From IMG/VR virus record IMGVR_UViG_3300032820_000003, positions 21,064 through 85,063 of that record: 64,000 nt of DNA; one strand, written 5' to 3'. The notes under the pieces were generated by a model. That model saw only the letters and a list, made by a program, of their open reading frames with translations, had not been told where the DNA came from and did not search any database. How positions within the stretch are numbered: the first letter of the stretch is position 1; each line of letters opens with the position of its first letter. Origin of the DNA: a virus. The position numbers and the translations under genes were made by a program. This document shows, piece by piece, positions 39,311 to 49,416 of the stretch.

Positions 39311-40018
39311 TTAACTAAACAAGTTTTCCTTGTCAGTAGTTAGATTTACTACTTCAGCACTAGCTGACCCGTTGAGAGACGGGGCGGGTGTACCACCGTA
39401 TCGCTCTCTAAAGTAACCTTTAATAGTTGGCAGATCATCAATCTCTGTCAACTTATCGGCAGGGATTTCCTCACTACGAGCAGTAGCTGCTAGAGTATAT
39501 GATGTGTCATACATTCCAGTACCAGTCCTCTTAATTCGCATTACACCTTTATCCAAGGCTCCCCAATCGTTGTATATATCCACTAACTGGTTCCATATGT
39601 AGTTAGATCGTCCAAAAGTTAGAGCAATAACTCTGAAGTCATTAACCTCTTCCTTATAAAGTTTCCTTCCACTTGGCCCCTGTATTTCCATCCACGACTC
39701 ATTACGTCTTTCTGGGTGCAGAATTTCATGTACATATGCCCAAAAAGCGAATTTATGTGCGGGCCTAGTGTTTTCAGGAATGTCACTAGTATCAATCCCA
39801 TCATCGGACAGCTTGTTTGTCCAACGATTATCTACTCTATACGTATACATATAGATTTCATCAAATCTCTCATCACCCTCTTCGCCAGTTGCGACAGGTG
39901 TTAAGAAGGCTTGATCACCATCTCTAAACCAAACTTCCCTTCCGGGAGTTCCTCCACCCGAATTTCCACTTCCTATATTCTCTTGTTTTTGTGCTATTCT
40001 TGCAATACCACTTGTCAT
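39311..40018 (-). CDS. candidate single-stranded DNA-binding protein
   Basis: 235 residues. ATG at 40018 follows AAAGGAGGAATTTATT. Central aromatic segments (REVWFRDGDQAFLTPV, MYTYRV, HKFAFWAYV), a Gly/Ser-rich start and an acidic end, next to primase and polymerase, fit a phage SSB of the gp32-like kind. No signature motif of that family is certain. Confidence 0.5.
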   Translation of the reverse strand: MTSGIARIAQKQENIGSGNSGGGTPGREVWFRDGDQAFLTPVATGEEGDERFDEIYMYTYRVDNRWTNKLSDDGIDTSDIPENTRPAHKFAFWAYVHEILHPERRNESWMEIQGPSGRKLYKEEVNDFRVIALTFGRSNYIWNQLVDIYNDWGALDKGVMRIKRTGTGMYDTSYTLAATARSEEIPADKLTEIDDLPTIKGYFRERYGGTPAPSLNGSASAEVVNLTTDKENLFS

Positions 40019-40037
40019 AATAAATTCCTCCTTTATA

Positions 40038-40895
40038 TTACCAAAATGTTCTTGTATTTATTATTTGTTGTAACTGTTCTTTATTTCTAATGTCCTGCAC
40101 ATCTTTATATTCAGTTGGCAACTGTGTATATGATATCACAAAGCGTTTAGAGATGCAAGTACTAATTTTCTCACTTCCCATACGTCCTGCTTCATCATTA
40201 TCTAAACATAATACTAATTCATTTGTGGGTAGTTTCACTAAAAGTTCCTCTTGGATTTTAGACATATGTGCGCCTAATAAAGCTACAGAATTAAATCCAT
40301 TTTGATTTAACCACATAGTATCCAGAGTACCTTCAGTAATACAGACAAAATCACATTTAGATATTTTATGACTGCCAAATAAAACTTTAGATTTCTTTAG
40401 ACCTTTAGAATATAAATATTTAGGTTCTTGTTTATGCTGTCGGGTTACCCATCCGACCTCTCTACTATTATTATCATGAATGGGAATGACTAGATTTCTA
40501 TATGTATCTATTCCACACTCCCATTCTAATAATGTTTGCTTATCAAAGCCTCGTTCAAAAATCCAATCGGGGACATATCCTTTCTGATAAGGTATTTCAA
40601 TCTCATCTAACTCCTGATCCTCAACGTCAAAACCATCAAATGAACAAAGTTCTATCTGTATACCATTTTTAAGTAGGTACTGTTCTACTTCGTCAGAATT
40701 AAAGTTTAAGTACTGTCCTATAAAAGACTTCAAACTCCCTTGCCCACATCCTCTAAAACAAATCCACATTCCTTTTTCAATATTAATTGAACATGAAGGT
40801 CGTGAATCATTATGGAAAGGGCAAGGAATCTGAAACTCATCTCTATCAGATGGTGTATCTATTCCCATATCTAATAGAATACTTCCCCAATCCAT
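40038..40895 (-). CDS. DNA primase (CHC2 zinc finger plus TOPRIM)
   Basis: 285 residues. Zinc finger ligands Cys25, His28, Cys46 and Cys50 (CPFH...CFRGC). TOPRIM motifs follow: CITEGTLDTMWL and LCLDNDEAG. Synthesises RNA primers for replication. No helicase domain; a separate helicase gene lies just upstream. Confidence 0.87.
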   Translation of the reverse strand: MDWGSILLDMGIDTPSDRDEFQIPCPFHNDSRPSCSINIEKGMWICFRGCGQGSLKSFIGQYLNFNSDEVEQYLLKNGIQIELCSFDGFDVEDQELDEIEIPYQKGYVPDWIFERGFDKQTLLEWECGIDTYRNLVIPIHDNNSREVGWVTRQHKQEPKYLYSKGLKKSKVLFGSHKISKCDFVCITEGTLDTMWLNQNGFNSVALLGAHMSKIQEELLVKLPTNELVLCLDNDEAGRMGSEKISTCISKRFVISYTQLPTEYKDVQDIRNKEQLQQIINTRTFW

Positions 40896-41107
40896 TATTT
40901 CTTGCCTTTTCGTAAGAATAAAACCACATCGCTAGTATATCCAGTAGTATCAGTTACTTTGCCACTACGAATATTTCCCACGGTAAGTGCTACCTGTTCT
41001 GCTGTGGGGCCTTTACTTTTTACAGTTCTCACTATAATCCCATCTTCATTGTGATCATGTTTATGCTCTTCTTTATGAGAACCTAAAAACCAATTAATTA
41101 AACTCAT
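40895..41107 (-). CDS. hypothetical protein, 70 aa
   Basis: ATG at 41107 follows AAAGGAGGATAGC. His-rich N-terminus (HKEEHKHDHNEDG) then a basic end. No family recognised; metal binding by the His cluster is possible. Confidence 0.55.
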   Translation of the reverse strand: MSLINWFLGSHKEEHKHDHNEDGIIVRTVKSKGPTAEQVALTVGNIRSGKVTDTTGYTSDVVLFLRKGKK

Positions 41108-41118
41108 GCTATCCTCCT

Positions 41119-42363
41119 TTAATATAATCCACCGAATGTGGTTTCATGAACTTCTCCGCTATCGACATTCCATTGCATGGCAGTTGTCTCTATTGGAAGA
41201 ATTCCATCTCTGTACTTTTGAAATTGTACTAATCGTTTATTATCTTCATCTTCTACTAATGACATAGCCATAGCTACGTCTGAAGCCCTAATTAAAGCGT
41301 CCCCAAAGGCTACTTGATCAGGACGAGGTGGAGAATACATATGTGCCGCATCTCTATTCGCCTGAGTAGAAACAAATATTGGGGTGTTTGTTGTTTGGGC
41401 TAAGTTCTTCATCCCATAAAAAACAGAATGTGACTGTTCCCACATAGCCTTCCTATTACCTACTCCTGTATTAATAAGATATATACCATCAATAACGACT
41501 AATTCGGGCTTATGTTTCCTAATTAATCCTGCAATATTCTCTACAGATATACTTGTTGCCCCTTCTATATGGTCACAAATCAATAATTGTTGATCATGAA
41601 TAGCATCAAGGAATCGTTGGTACTCTCCCTCATCTATCTGATCTCCTGATCTTATAGCTTTATGCGATAAATTAAATCCCATCATATTAGCAAGCACCAC
41701 ATCAGTCCGTAAACTGATTTGATTAGTTGGCATCTCAGTAGAAATTAACAAGGTTCTAAAACCTTTTGCAACTGCTGTAGCTGCGGCATGAACACACATC
41801 CATGTTTTTCCTACTGTAGGTCTAGCGTATACCGAGATTAGTTCTCCCGGAAGCCATCCAATACCTGTAGAGTTGACACTAGGGAAACTTGTAGGTACTC
41901 CCATAATACCATCGCCTAATTTACGGCGTTCCTTTCGGGATCGCCACTCATCTAATCTCGATCCTGATGATTTTGTATAACTTTGTATATCATCATCATG
42001 CAAGACCTCTAAATCCTGTAGACCCGCCATAATCTTAGTCATTGCATTCTTAGGTTCGGTATGAATTAAATCCCTATTAGAGTTAATTAATCCAACCATT
42101 TTCCTATACAAAACTTGATTACCAAATATCTTAGTAGCATATTCCCATTTTAAGGATTGTGCTGACGGATCAAGGCTAGGAAAATTCTCCACTAATGTAG
42201 CTTCACTAGGGAACTCCCCATAATCATCAAAATATTTTATTACAAATCTATAAGCATCACCATGAACAGAAAAATCCACAGAATGCTTATTAAATGTTCT
42301 AAGATTATTTTTAGTATCTAACCCAAAAATAATACCAGACTCAATATAATCAAAACTCTCCAT
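41119..42363 (-). CDS. DnaB-like replicative helicase
   Basis: 414 residues. Walker A ARPTVGKT at 180-187, STEMP-type motif (LISTEMPTNQISLR), Walker B LVVIDGIYLI and an IFVSTQANR sensor segment belong to the DnaB/RecA-like hexameric helicases. The N-terminal 150 residues are the usual helical primase-interacting region. Start ATG at 42363. Confidence 0.85.
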   Translation of the reverse strand: MESFDYIESGIIFGLDTKNNLRTFNKHSVDFSVHGDAYRFVIKYFDDYGEFPSEATLVENFPSLDPSAQSLKWEYATKIFGNQVLYRKMVGLINSNRDLIHTEPKNAMTKIMAGLQDLEVLHDDDIQSYTKSSGSRLDEWRSRKERRKLGDGIMGVPTSFPSVNSTGIGWLPGELISVYARPTVGKTWMCVHAAATAVAKGFRTLLISTEMPTNQISLRTDVVLANMMGFNLSHKAIRSGDQIDEGEYQRFLDAIHDQQLLICDHIEGATSISVENIAGLIRKHKPELVVIDGIYLINTGVGNRKAMWEQSHSVFYGMKNLAQTTNTPIFVSTQANRDAAHMYSPPRPDQVAFGDALIRASDVAMAMSLVEDEDNKRLVQFQKYRDGILPIETTAMQWNVDSGEVHETTFGGLY

Positions 42364-42365
42364 TC

Positions 42366-42596
42366 TTATCTCTCCTCTCGATATACAGTTCGATTAGCAT
42401 CAGTATAAACTGATAATATTATCTTTCGATCTGTAATCTTATTTAACTTTTCTTTCACTTCACTTACTGTATTAAACGTTCCATAACGAATAACTTCTTC
42501 AGTTTCATGTTTTACACCGACAATTGTATAGGTTGTCGAATCATCTGTCAAGCGAGTTTTAAATAATCCAAAATCTTGCTTTTTACTTCCCAGCAT
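42366..42596 (-). CDS. hypothetical protein, 76 aa
   Basis: ATG at 42596 overlaps the sigma-factor stop codon region. Beta-rich, charged, no Cys. No recognised family; follows the sigma factor in the same transcript. Confidence 0.5.
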   Translation of the reverse strand: MLGSKKQDFGLFKTRLTDDSTTYTIVGVKHETEEVIRYGTFNTVSEVKEKLNKITDRKIILSVYTDANRTVYREER

Positions 42597-43095
42597 CTAG
42601 TAAATACTCCAACCTAATTTTTAAACTATCTTTAATTTTATAAGCAGAACTCTTTAAATCCTCTGTAATTTCTTCCATTGTTAACCCCTCAATACGTAAT
42701 AAGATATATTTACGCTCCTCTTCAGTTAAATCTAAAGAATCTAATAATTCTCTTAGTTCTAAATCATTGTCTACATCTATTCCTACAGCCAAAGAATCAG
42801 CTAACTGATCTAATAAAGGCTGCTCATCATCATAATATACAGCGTCTAAGCTTATAGGCTGTTGATGACGCTGTGCTTTAGAGATTAAAGTTCGTAATGT
42901 ATTAACCATTGAGGTATGGAGGTATGTATGAAATATAACACCTCTATCCTCATCGAACCCATGCGCCGCTTTCATTATAGCTATACGTAATTCTTGAGCC
43001 AAATCGTCCCAATCCATACCTATAACAAAAGTATTTGAAAGCATACGAACTATTTTAGGTTCCCATTGTCTAATTAAATCGTCATTAATTTCCAT
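42583..43095 (-). CDS. sigma-70-family RNA polymerase sigma factor
   Basis: 170 residues. Residues 25-75 match sigma region 2 (DWDDLAQELRIAIMKAAHGFDEDRGVIFHTYLHTSMVNTLR), with the conserved aromatic/basic -10 recognition helix; the C-terminal part (LTEEERKYILLRIEGLTMEEI) resembles region 4. It is small like phage T4 gp55. Probably directs host RNA polymerase to phage late promoters; the TAGTATAATA set is a candidate target. Confidence 0.8.
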   Translation of the reverse strand: MEINDDLIRQWEPKIVRMLSNTFVIGMDWDDLAQELRIAIMKAAHGFDEDRGVIFHTYLHTSMVNTLRTLISKAQRHQQPISLDAVYYDDEQPLLDQLADSLAVGIDVDNDLELRELLDSLDLTEEERKYILLRIEGLTMEEITEDLKSSAYKIKDSLKIRLEYLLDAGK

Positions 43096-43280
43096 TACTT
43101 ACTTAAATACCTCTTTACTGTGGGGTTGCGGGATACCCCCCCAATTAAAATACCAAATAAGATCGTAGCTACCATTAGGATCGGTATATTTATTTCAGTA
43201 TACCGTCCCAATAGCACTAATGCTAGGTCTTCAAAGAAATGCGCTCCCGCCACAACGCTAGAAATGATTAACATCCGCAT
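43095..43280 (-). CDS. two-helix membrane protein, 61 aa
   Basis: ATG at 43280 follows AGAGGTTAGGTA. Two hydrophobic segments (residues 2-24 and 32-50) joined by a short loop, with a basic C-terminus. Located between the Hsp20 and sigma genes. Holin-like size, but not assignable. Confidence 0.5.
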   Translation of the reverse strand: MRMLIISSVVAGAHFFEDLALVLLGRYTEINIPILMVATILFGILIGGVSRNPTVKRYLSK

Positions 43281-43711
43281 TACCTAACCTCTATATCAAC
43301 TGTTTTGGGTTGCAGTTCGGCTTTTTTCGGCATTGTAATGGTAAGAATACCATTTTCATACGCAGATGTGATTGATTCACAATCAACTTTAAACTTTTCT
43401 TCAATATTTGGTAGTTGTCTAGCAAAATTAAAGGAAGTTATTCCTCTATAAAGGTATTTTGCCTCTGTATCTTCTGTAGTATTGGTATCTTTCTCTGCTT
43501 TTATAACTAAAGCACTATCTTCTACCTTAACTACCATTTCTTCTTTACTAAAACCGGGAACAGCTACCTGTATCTTAAAAGAATCATCATATTCAATGAT
43601 ATCTAAGGGTAGTATCCCATCTGTAAGACTAGTATCAAAGACTTTATTCATTTCTGTGAATACATCCCCTAATACTCTTCTACTTATATTATTTCCAAAT
43701 CGATTTACCAT
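43280..43711 (-). CDS. Hsp20/alpha-crystallin family small heat shock protein
   Basis: 143 residues. The alpha-crystallin domain (about 35-140) shows PLDIIEYDDSFKIQVAVPGFSKEEMVVKV, ALVIKAEK and YENGILTITMPKK, with the A-x-x-x-G-x-L motif as YENGILTI. ATP-independent chaperone; phage copies may help virion assembly. Start ATG 43711 follows AAGGAGAAATATAT. A promoter and palindrome lie just upstream. Confidence 0.88.
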   Translation of the reverse strand: MVNRFGNNISRRVLGDVFTEMNKVFDTSLTDGILPLDIIEYDDSFKIQVAVPGFSKEEMVVKVEDSALVIKAEKDTNTTEDTEAKYLYRGITSFNFARQLPNIEEKFKVDCESITSAYENGILTITMPKKAELQPKTVDIEVR

Positions 43712-43734
43712 ATATATTTCTCCTTATATTTATT

Positions 43735-43754
43735 CACTTACGTATATGTAAGTG
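43735..43754. promoter_or_regulatory. perfect palindrome before hsp20
   Basis: CACTTAC-N6-GTAAGTG, seven perfect pairs, lies between the promoter (43778-43807) and the hsp20 ribosome site. It could be an operator for the neighbouring HTH protein or a leader hairpin. Confidence 0.5.
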
Positions 43755-43777
43755 TTTTTCCTCTCGGATTTATGAAG

Positions 43778-43807
43778 ATTGTATCATATGGTAAATGGTC
43801 GTGTCAA
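43778..43807 (-). promoter_or_regulatory. sigma70-like promoter for hsp20
   Basis: TTGACA (43802-43807), 18-bp spacer, TACAAT (43778-43783), the only early-type promoter seen outside the first 11 kb. It would transcribe hsp20, the sigma factor and the replication genes below it. Confidence 0.75.
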
Positions 43808-43811
43808 GTTT

Positions 43812-44198
43812 TTAGTCGTTACGTTCACTCCTGTAGAAACATTTTCTAGAACAGTATACATTTTTATAGCCACGTTGATGTCTTTGTATTATTTCACCCC
43901 TTCTAAGATAGAAAGGTACTGTACAATAGCTACAATTTACTTTAATTCTATAATATTTAAACCTACATTCAGAATTGCAGAATCTTCCCCGTTTTTCTAG
44001 AACATCATTACAAACTAAACAATAATATACTTTACTATGTTGTGGAAAAGCTGTAATCATATTCTCACTTTTAAGTATCTGGGAAACTCTACCTCTTGTC
44101 AAGTTAAGCTTTTTAGCTATTTCTGATGCTGGCATTGTAGGATTCTTACGTCTAAATTTACGTATTCTTTCTCTGGATGTTAATTTACGTCTAGGCAT
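43812..44198 (-). CDS. HTH and zinc-finger DNA-binding protein
   Basis: 128 residues. A helix-turn-helix at 20-45 (PASEIAKKLNLTRGRVSQILK) is followed by three Cys pairs (CLVC, CNSEC, CSYC and CSRKC) as in stacked zinc ribbons. Probably a transcription regulator. Its gene abuts the tail tip gene and the hsp20 promoter with palindrome. Confidence 0.65.
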   Translation of the reverse strand: MPRRKLTSRERIRKFRRKNPTMPASEIAKKLNLTRGRVSQILKSENMITAFPQHSKVYYCLVCNDVLEKRGRFCNSECRFKYYRIKVNCSYCTVPFYLRRGEIIQRHQRGYKNVYCSRKCFYRSERND

Positions 44199-47100
44199 TA
44201 TCCAGCCTCTAATGCTGCAATCCTAGCCTCTAACTCTTTAATAGCGGCAACTAGGTACGGAACAACTGAATCAGGATTAATCGTTTTAATATTTTCTACA
44301 AGCATAGTAGCACCGTCTGGTAAAGCTTCTTTAGCAGAACCTACTTTTGGACTGTATTCTCCTGTTTCATATGAGTTGTCACTCAATTGTATTAAATCAG
44401 TAGCGGTTGTAGTAATATCATTTGGAAATACTGTAGCATACTCATTTGCTAAATAACCAATATGAGTATCATCAGGTAGTCCTGTAGCAGCTTGATAGGC
44501 TGCTGACCATTTATATGTTATTGGATTTAGGGCTTTAATTTTTGCTGTAGCCCCCGATAAAGTAGCGGTATCCGTTTTTAATCGTTCATCAGAAGCGTTT
44601 GCCCAATAACTTGAAGCATATGTTTGATATGCTCTATCAGGAGAAGATATTTTTAATGAATAACTAGATGATGTATTTCCACTAATGCCTAAAGCACCAC
44701 GGTGTTGACTTCCAGTAGTATAAGAGTCCAAATCCAAAACTTGTTGGGAACTTGAAACATTATCTCTTTTTACATAAAAATCCATATAAGATGTGTTCAT
44801 TGTTATCTTACAGTAGGAACTTGAATTATCTTTAATTGATCCATTAAGCAGTAAATCATCGACTGTAACATCTAATGAACTACTATGAGTATGGCTACCG
44901 CCTCCGCTAGGAGTATCCCATTCTGTTGCATAGGGACTATCTATAGTTCCTGATCCACCAGCTATTTTTAGATATTCCCCAAGCGATCCCCCCGATGTAG
45001 GAGGTCGCCATATTCCTGTTTGATTAGTAGCACCTGTAATTCCTCCAACCTCTAATAAACGCATTAAGTTAAAACTCATGGCTGTTGTATCAGAAACTGT
45101 TTGATGCCAATCTAAATTAGTAAATCCATTAGTACCACCACTATCGACTTGACTAAGCCTCATTCCAATATAAGTACTCTGGCTTTCAGCATTACTTAAA
45201 CTACTTCCATATTTAAATTGTAGGGCTGAAGCAGTATTTAAACTACCTGTAACAGCTAATATTTGAACACCATTAGCGTCTAAAACAACCTTTCCTGCTC
45301 CTGCCGAAGCTTTACCATCGACTGAAGACAGAGCAAATTGTGTTGTACCACCAGTAAAGTTTGGGAATGATCCTCCTAATCCAGACGCACCTTTAATACC
45401 TAAGTTATCTATAACTACAGCAGTACCAGATGTCTGTCCATAAGAAAAGAATTTTGCTCCGTCCCCTGTTCCTATAGGTTGAGATACTCGATTACTTGCA
45501 TTTAATCCACCATACGCACGACCAGCACCAGTTTTTTCATTTGCAGTAACTGTTTTCTTAGTGCTTCCTTCTGAAATATTATCTAAATTACCACTACCAA
45601 TAGAACCTAAATCTAAGTCTCCACCAGAAGTTAAACCGCCAATAGCATTAGTCGCACTTCCTATAAGTAATTCATTCGTTGTAATAGCATCACTAGCTAT
45701 TTCATCAGCAGTAATAGTATTAGCAGCTATTTGATCAGCAGTTATAGCCCCTGCTTGAATAACATCAGTCGTAATACTATCTGAAGCTATTGCAATAGCG
45801 TTTATGGTAGGTGATTTAGAATTAAATGGTAATATATTAGGACTTTGCCCAGACCCCGGACTAGAATCATTAGTATATGCAGCACCAGTAGTAATGATAG
45901 CTAATAGAATAGTTGTATCTGCTAAAGCATCTGTATAATTCGTAGTACGAGTAACAGGTTTTGTTGAATTATTAGTCATAGTACCTGAAATTATCATATA
46001 ATAAGTAGTACCAGCTGACATACCAGTAGCATGAGAATTACTAGCTTCTGCGGTTAGAGTAAGGGTATCACCATTAGCAAACTCTAATGTTGCATCTGTA
46101 GTCTCATTACCTACAGCAGAACCATCATTATTCTGACCTTTAAACCATTTAATAGCATTCCATGCAGTCCCTTTAAACTCTATATTAGTTGTCCACGGTC
46201 TAGCACTCGGTTTTAAATGCGCTGCTGTAACCGAATCATTAGCAATTTGTGGTGTGTTTGTTTGTGATATTGAACCAATTGTATCTATAGCTATAGTTCC
46301 GTCAGCCCCAACAGCACCCGTTCCAATATGTAAAATCGCTCTTGAATCTGAATTAACATTTGAAACAGCTTTTGCCCATCCAATAACAACATGATTTGAG
46401 GCTGGTACATATGATTGTTTTAAGGCACTCTGAAATTGAGTCGTGCTTACATCTTTATCAAAATAAATTATGGTGTGGTTTAATGAAACGTCAATAGTAT
46501 GACCTGATATATCATATTGATACATCCCATTACCTAATGATAAAATAGATGATACTACAGTAATAGTATCAGAATCACTTGAATACATAACATTTGTTGT
46601 ATTGCCTGTATCTGGAATTAGTGTCCAAGGTAATGCTGCTATTGCAAAATTATCTCTTATTGCTCCTATAGGGGCAGTTCTGTTTTCAATATTTGCTGTT
46701 ACTGCCCCCGGTGCTAATCCAATTCCTATAGTAGTATTATCAGAAGCTTGTGTCGATAATGTATTAAATTGTGTCGCTGCTACCGCCTCACCCTCACTAT
46801 ACACAACTTCATTCACAAAATGGTAACCATCAATATTCTGTAATCTATTAGTTGCATGTATATAATGCCCTGCTCTAATAGGCATATATAAACGAACTGA
46901 TCCTGAATATCCTGTCCAATTACCCGTATTTAAAGTTGCTGTTACAGTATTATCTGTAATAATCTGTGCATATCCATAAGCTGTGACATTACCATCCGAA
47001 TCTATTTTTGCAATCGTCATGCCCAACTTAAATCCATGTTCATCTATATCTGCACTATTTATTTGATTAAGGGTTATTTGTGATGCACTATTAACACTAC

Positions 47101-48616
47101 TTATAGTCGTATCAACATATCTATAAGGAGTCTGTAACATTCGCATACTTCCTTTAATAGATATTTCTTTACTTTTCATTAATGCTGCTGCTAATTTTCT
47201 TCGTAGACCATCAGTTTGATCTATGCCTTGCCCCGGTAAATTAAGAGGTCTAACTACCGTTTGCGCATTTGATAGACGGCCTGTAGAAGGCATAATTGTA
47301 CATGTAGCACCCGATGTAGCACCTGTAATAGTAAGAGTCGATGTATTATTAGCCGCTAAATGAGTATTTATATTATCTTCGTGGCCCGCTCCTTCCTCAT
47401 AAGAAATTATTATATGTCCATCATTTACAGTTCCTGATTGATATTGAATACGTCCAATTGCATGCCATGTACCACTAATCTGAACCCGTACAATTTCTGC
47501 AACATCTGTTGATAACATAGCGGGTTTTTGGGAAGCATCAAAGGCTTTTCCTGACCATTGAAAAGCACTATTACTTGATCCAAAATTTACTGCTAATAAT
47601 TCACATTTAAGATGTTTACGTTGCTCAGTAGTAGTAGATTTTCCAGTACTTGCATCATAACTAGCGATTTCTTCTGTTGTATTAATAATTCCATGTGTAT
47701 AAACCTCTTCTGCCGCCCGATCAAAAGAGTAATCAGTTAACATAACTCTATGTAAACCCGTTTCAGCAAAACTAGCTGTTGGATATTCTATTCGTAGACC
47801 TTTAAAATTAGTTTTATTTGATTCTACTGCGGCTGGTCGGCTTCCACGTTTAAAATAATTAAATTGTTGGGCAGGAGGAGTATAGTTACCTAAAGAAGTG
47901 AATCGCTCAGATAGATAATAATCATAACCAAAGGTTTTTTCTTCTCCTGATGCTTGATGAGGATCAACTTTTGCAATTTCTAAAATAGCACTTAACCCAC
48001 GATTCTTACCAGTATTAAGATAAATCCTCCCCGAACTCTCATCATTAGGAAAAGTTCTAGCGGAATCTTCAAACATATCATAAGCACTACTATTAATGAA
48101 ATGGGCAGAACCAGTTGTTGTTAAAATGTTTGATGTAGGAATACGTAAGCTATCAGGCTGAGTACTATTAATTATATTTTTAATTATTGTTGATCTCTTC
48201 TTATTTTTTGCATAAATACCAGTTTCTTTATCGAGTGTGGGATAATCTGCTAACTCTTGAAGGTTATCATAAGCAATAATCCGTAAAAGTTGACCGTATT
48301 TTAGATCAAATTCGTCTGTTAAACGATAAATCTTACCATAAAACAGTATATTTCCTGTATCAGGCTCTATAACTCGACATCTTTGGAATTCTTTCAGTTC
48401 ATTAGTCGCTCCAATTGCAAAAGGCCCCTTCTGAGCGTCAGAAGTTGAACCAAATGGGTCATTTGGAGAATTATTTAGGGTGAGTTGTAAGAATTTAGGG
48501 TTATCTAATGCATCATTTATCGTAAAACCTATAACAGCATTAAAATTATTGTGTTCAGCAGTCACCCATGTTGAATTTGAACTCTTCCAGAACTGAAATT
48601 GTGATCGACTAGCCAT
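44198..48616 (-). CDS. tail tip / receptor-binding protein with C-terminal S74 chaperone
   Basis: 1472 residues. The N-terminal region (about 60-400, for example NILFYGKIYRLTDEFDLKYGQLLRIIAYDNL) resembles a siphovirus tail tip (Tal/gp27-like hub). A beta-rich middle includes ITADQIA repeats. The last 130 residues (DERLKTDTATLSGATAKIKALNPITYKW, with a later Gly-Tyr-Leu-Ala-Asn-Glu) are the S74 intramolecular chaperone, which trims itself after trimer folding. Start ATG at 48616 overlaps the previous stop (TAATG). Confidence 0.75.
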   Translation of the reverse strand: MASRSQFQFWKSSNSTWVTAEHNNFNAVIGFTINDALDNPKFLQLTLNNSPNDPFGSTSDAQKGPFAIGATNELKEFQRCRVIEPDTGNILFYGKIYRLTDEFDLKYGQLLRIIAYDNLQELADYPTLDKETGIYAKNKKRSTIIKNIINSTQPDSLRIPTSNILTTTGSAHFINSSAYDMFEDSARTFPNDESSGRIYLNTGKNRGLSAILEIAKVDPHQASGEEKTFGYDYYLSERFTSLGNYTPPAQQFNYFKRGSRPAAVESNKTNFKGLRIEYPTASFAETGLHRVMLTDYSFDRAAEEVYTHGIINTTEEIASYDASTGKSTTTEQRKHLKCELLAVNFGSSNSAFQWSGKAFDASQKPAMLSTDVAEIVRVQISGTWHAIGRIQYQSGTVNDGHIIISYEEGAGHEDNINTHLAANNTSTLTITGATSGATCTIMPSTGRLSNAQTVVRPLNLPGQGIDQTDGLRRKLAAALMKSKEISIKGSMRMLQTPYRYVDTTISSVNSASQITLNQINSADIDEHGFKLGMTIAKIDSDGNVTAYGYAQIITDNTVTATLNTGNWTGYSGSVRLYMPIRAGHYIHATNRLQNIDGYHFVNEVVYSEGEAVAATQFNTLSTQASDNTTIGIGLAPGAVTANIENRTAPIGAIRDNFAIAALPWTLIPDTGNTTNVMYSSDSDTITVVSSILSLGNGMYQYDISGHTIDVSLNHTIIYFDKDVSTTQFQSALKQSYVPASNHVVIGWAKAVSNVNSDSRAILHIGTGAVGADGTIAIDTIGSISQTNTPQIANDSVTAAHLKPSARPWTTNIEFKGTAWNAIKWFKGQNNDGSAVGNETTDATLEFANGDTLTLTAEASNSHATGMSAGTTYYMIISGTMTNNSTKPVTRTTNYTDALADTTILLAIITTGAAYTNDSSPGSGQSPNILPFNSKSPTINAIAIASDSITTDVIQAGAITADQIAANTITADEIASDAITTNELLIGSATNAIGGLTSGGDLDLGSIGSGNLDNISEGSTKKTVTANEKTGAGRAYGGLNASNRVSQPIGTGDGAKFFSYGQTSGTAVVIDNLGIKGASGLGGSFPNFTGGTTQFALSSVDGKASAGAGKVVLDANGVQILAVTGSLNTASALQFKYGSSLSNAESQSTYIGMRLSQVDSGGTNGFTNLDWHQTVSDTTAMSFNLMRLLEVGGITGATNQTGIWRPPTSGGSLGEYLKIAGGSGTIDSPYATEWDTPSGGGSHTHSSSLDVTVDDLLLNGSIKDNSSSYCKITMNTSYMDFYVKRDNVSSSQQVLDLDSYTTGSQHRGALGISGNTSSSYSLKISSPDRAYQTYASSYWANASDERLKTDTATLSGATAKIKALNPITYKWSAAYQAATGLPDDTHIGYLANEYATVFPNDITTTATDLIQLSDNSYETGEYSPKVGSAKEALPDGATMLVENIKTINPDSVVPYLVAAIKELEARIAALEAG

Positions 48617-49407
48617 TAGTTAGAGTCCTTCCTTTCCCCTACAACAAATTGCATACTAAATGAGTATCTATCTTCTTTAGTAGCATCTATTTGTACCCTA
48701 AATTGTTGTAATGCGACAAGATATACGGCTCCTCCTGTCTGATTTGCCCCAATAGGACTGCTTGCGTCACCCCATTCTAACTCTATAGGCTTAGTAGTCG
48801 AATGTAATTTAGTAGCAGCAAAGTCCTCTAACTTATTTTTATAGGGAATATAGTATATTTTAGCATCACTAGATGCGCCATAACCACCAGTTCGGGTATA
48901 TAGTATTTGTTCCATTCCTTCAAAGGCAGGGGCTGTGGCTGTTGAATCTCCTCCAACAGTTTCTATTGTTCCTGATAAAGAAATTGAGGGTCTATAAATA
49001 CCTAAATCAATAATTTGTGGTGGTGATTGAGGGATAGGTACTTGTATCGGTGTTTTAGCATAACTAATAGATGCATTATCACATTTCAAAGCATAACCAA
49101 AGTTAGTAAGACTTCCAAAAAATTGAACAGCTGCACCGTTATTATGACCCGCTGCTGTTGTATTTGCAGCCCCTCTAATTACAGTAGCTTCGTCAGGATT
49201 AGCACTAAGGTCAATCTCAGTTATTTGCATTATTTCATCATCAACTTTAATAAGCATACCAACGGATGCACCCGTAAGATTAGTTATATATACATCTGTT
49301 TGGCTTGTAGTGGTAATATTCCCAGCAAGGGTTGTATTACTAAGACTATTTGATAATTCTGTATGTTTACATGTTCTTAATAGTACTGCAAGTTCTGGTG
49401 CTGCCAT
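48616..49407 (-). CDS. distal tail-like protein, 263 aa
   Basis: Beta-rich sequence with a repeating VYITNLTGASVGMLIKVDDEIMQI fold pattern, without Cys clusters. Its position between tape measure and tip genes is that of the Dit protein in siphoviruses. ATG at 49407 follows TAGGAGGTATAA. Sequence similarity not recognised. Confidence 0.5.
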   Translation of the reverse strand: MAAPELAVLLRTCKHTELSNSLSNTTLAGNITTTSQTDVYITNLTGASVGMLIKVDDEIMQITEIDLSANPDEATVIRGAANTTAAGHNNGAAVQFFGSLTNFGYALKCDNASISYAKTPIQVPIPQSPPQIIDLGIYRPSISLSGTIETVGGDSTATAPAFEGMEQILYTRTGGYGASSDAKIYYIPYKNKLEDFAATKLHSTTKPIELEWGDASSPIGANQTGGAVYLVALQQFRVQIDATKEDRYSFSMQFVVGERKDSN

Positions 49408-49416
49408 TTATACCTC

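Noticed and set aside
43812-44198. HTH/zinc protein as a lysogeny repressor
   Set aside because: No integrase, operator cluster or divergent lysis/lysogeny switch is present; the protein is more likely a local regulator.
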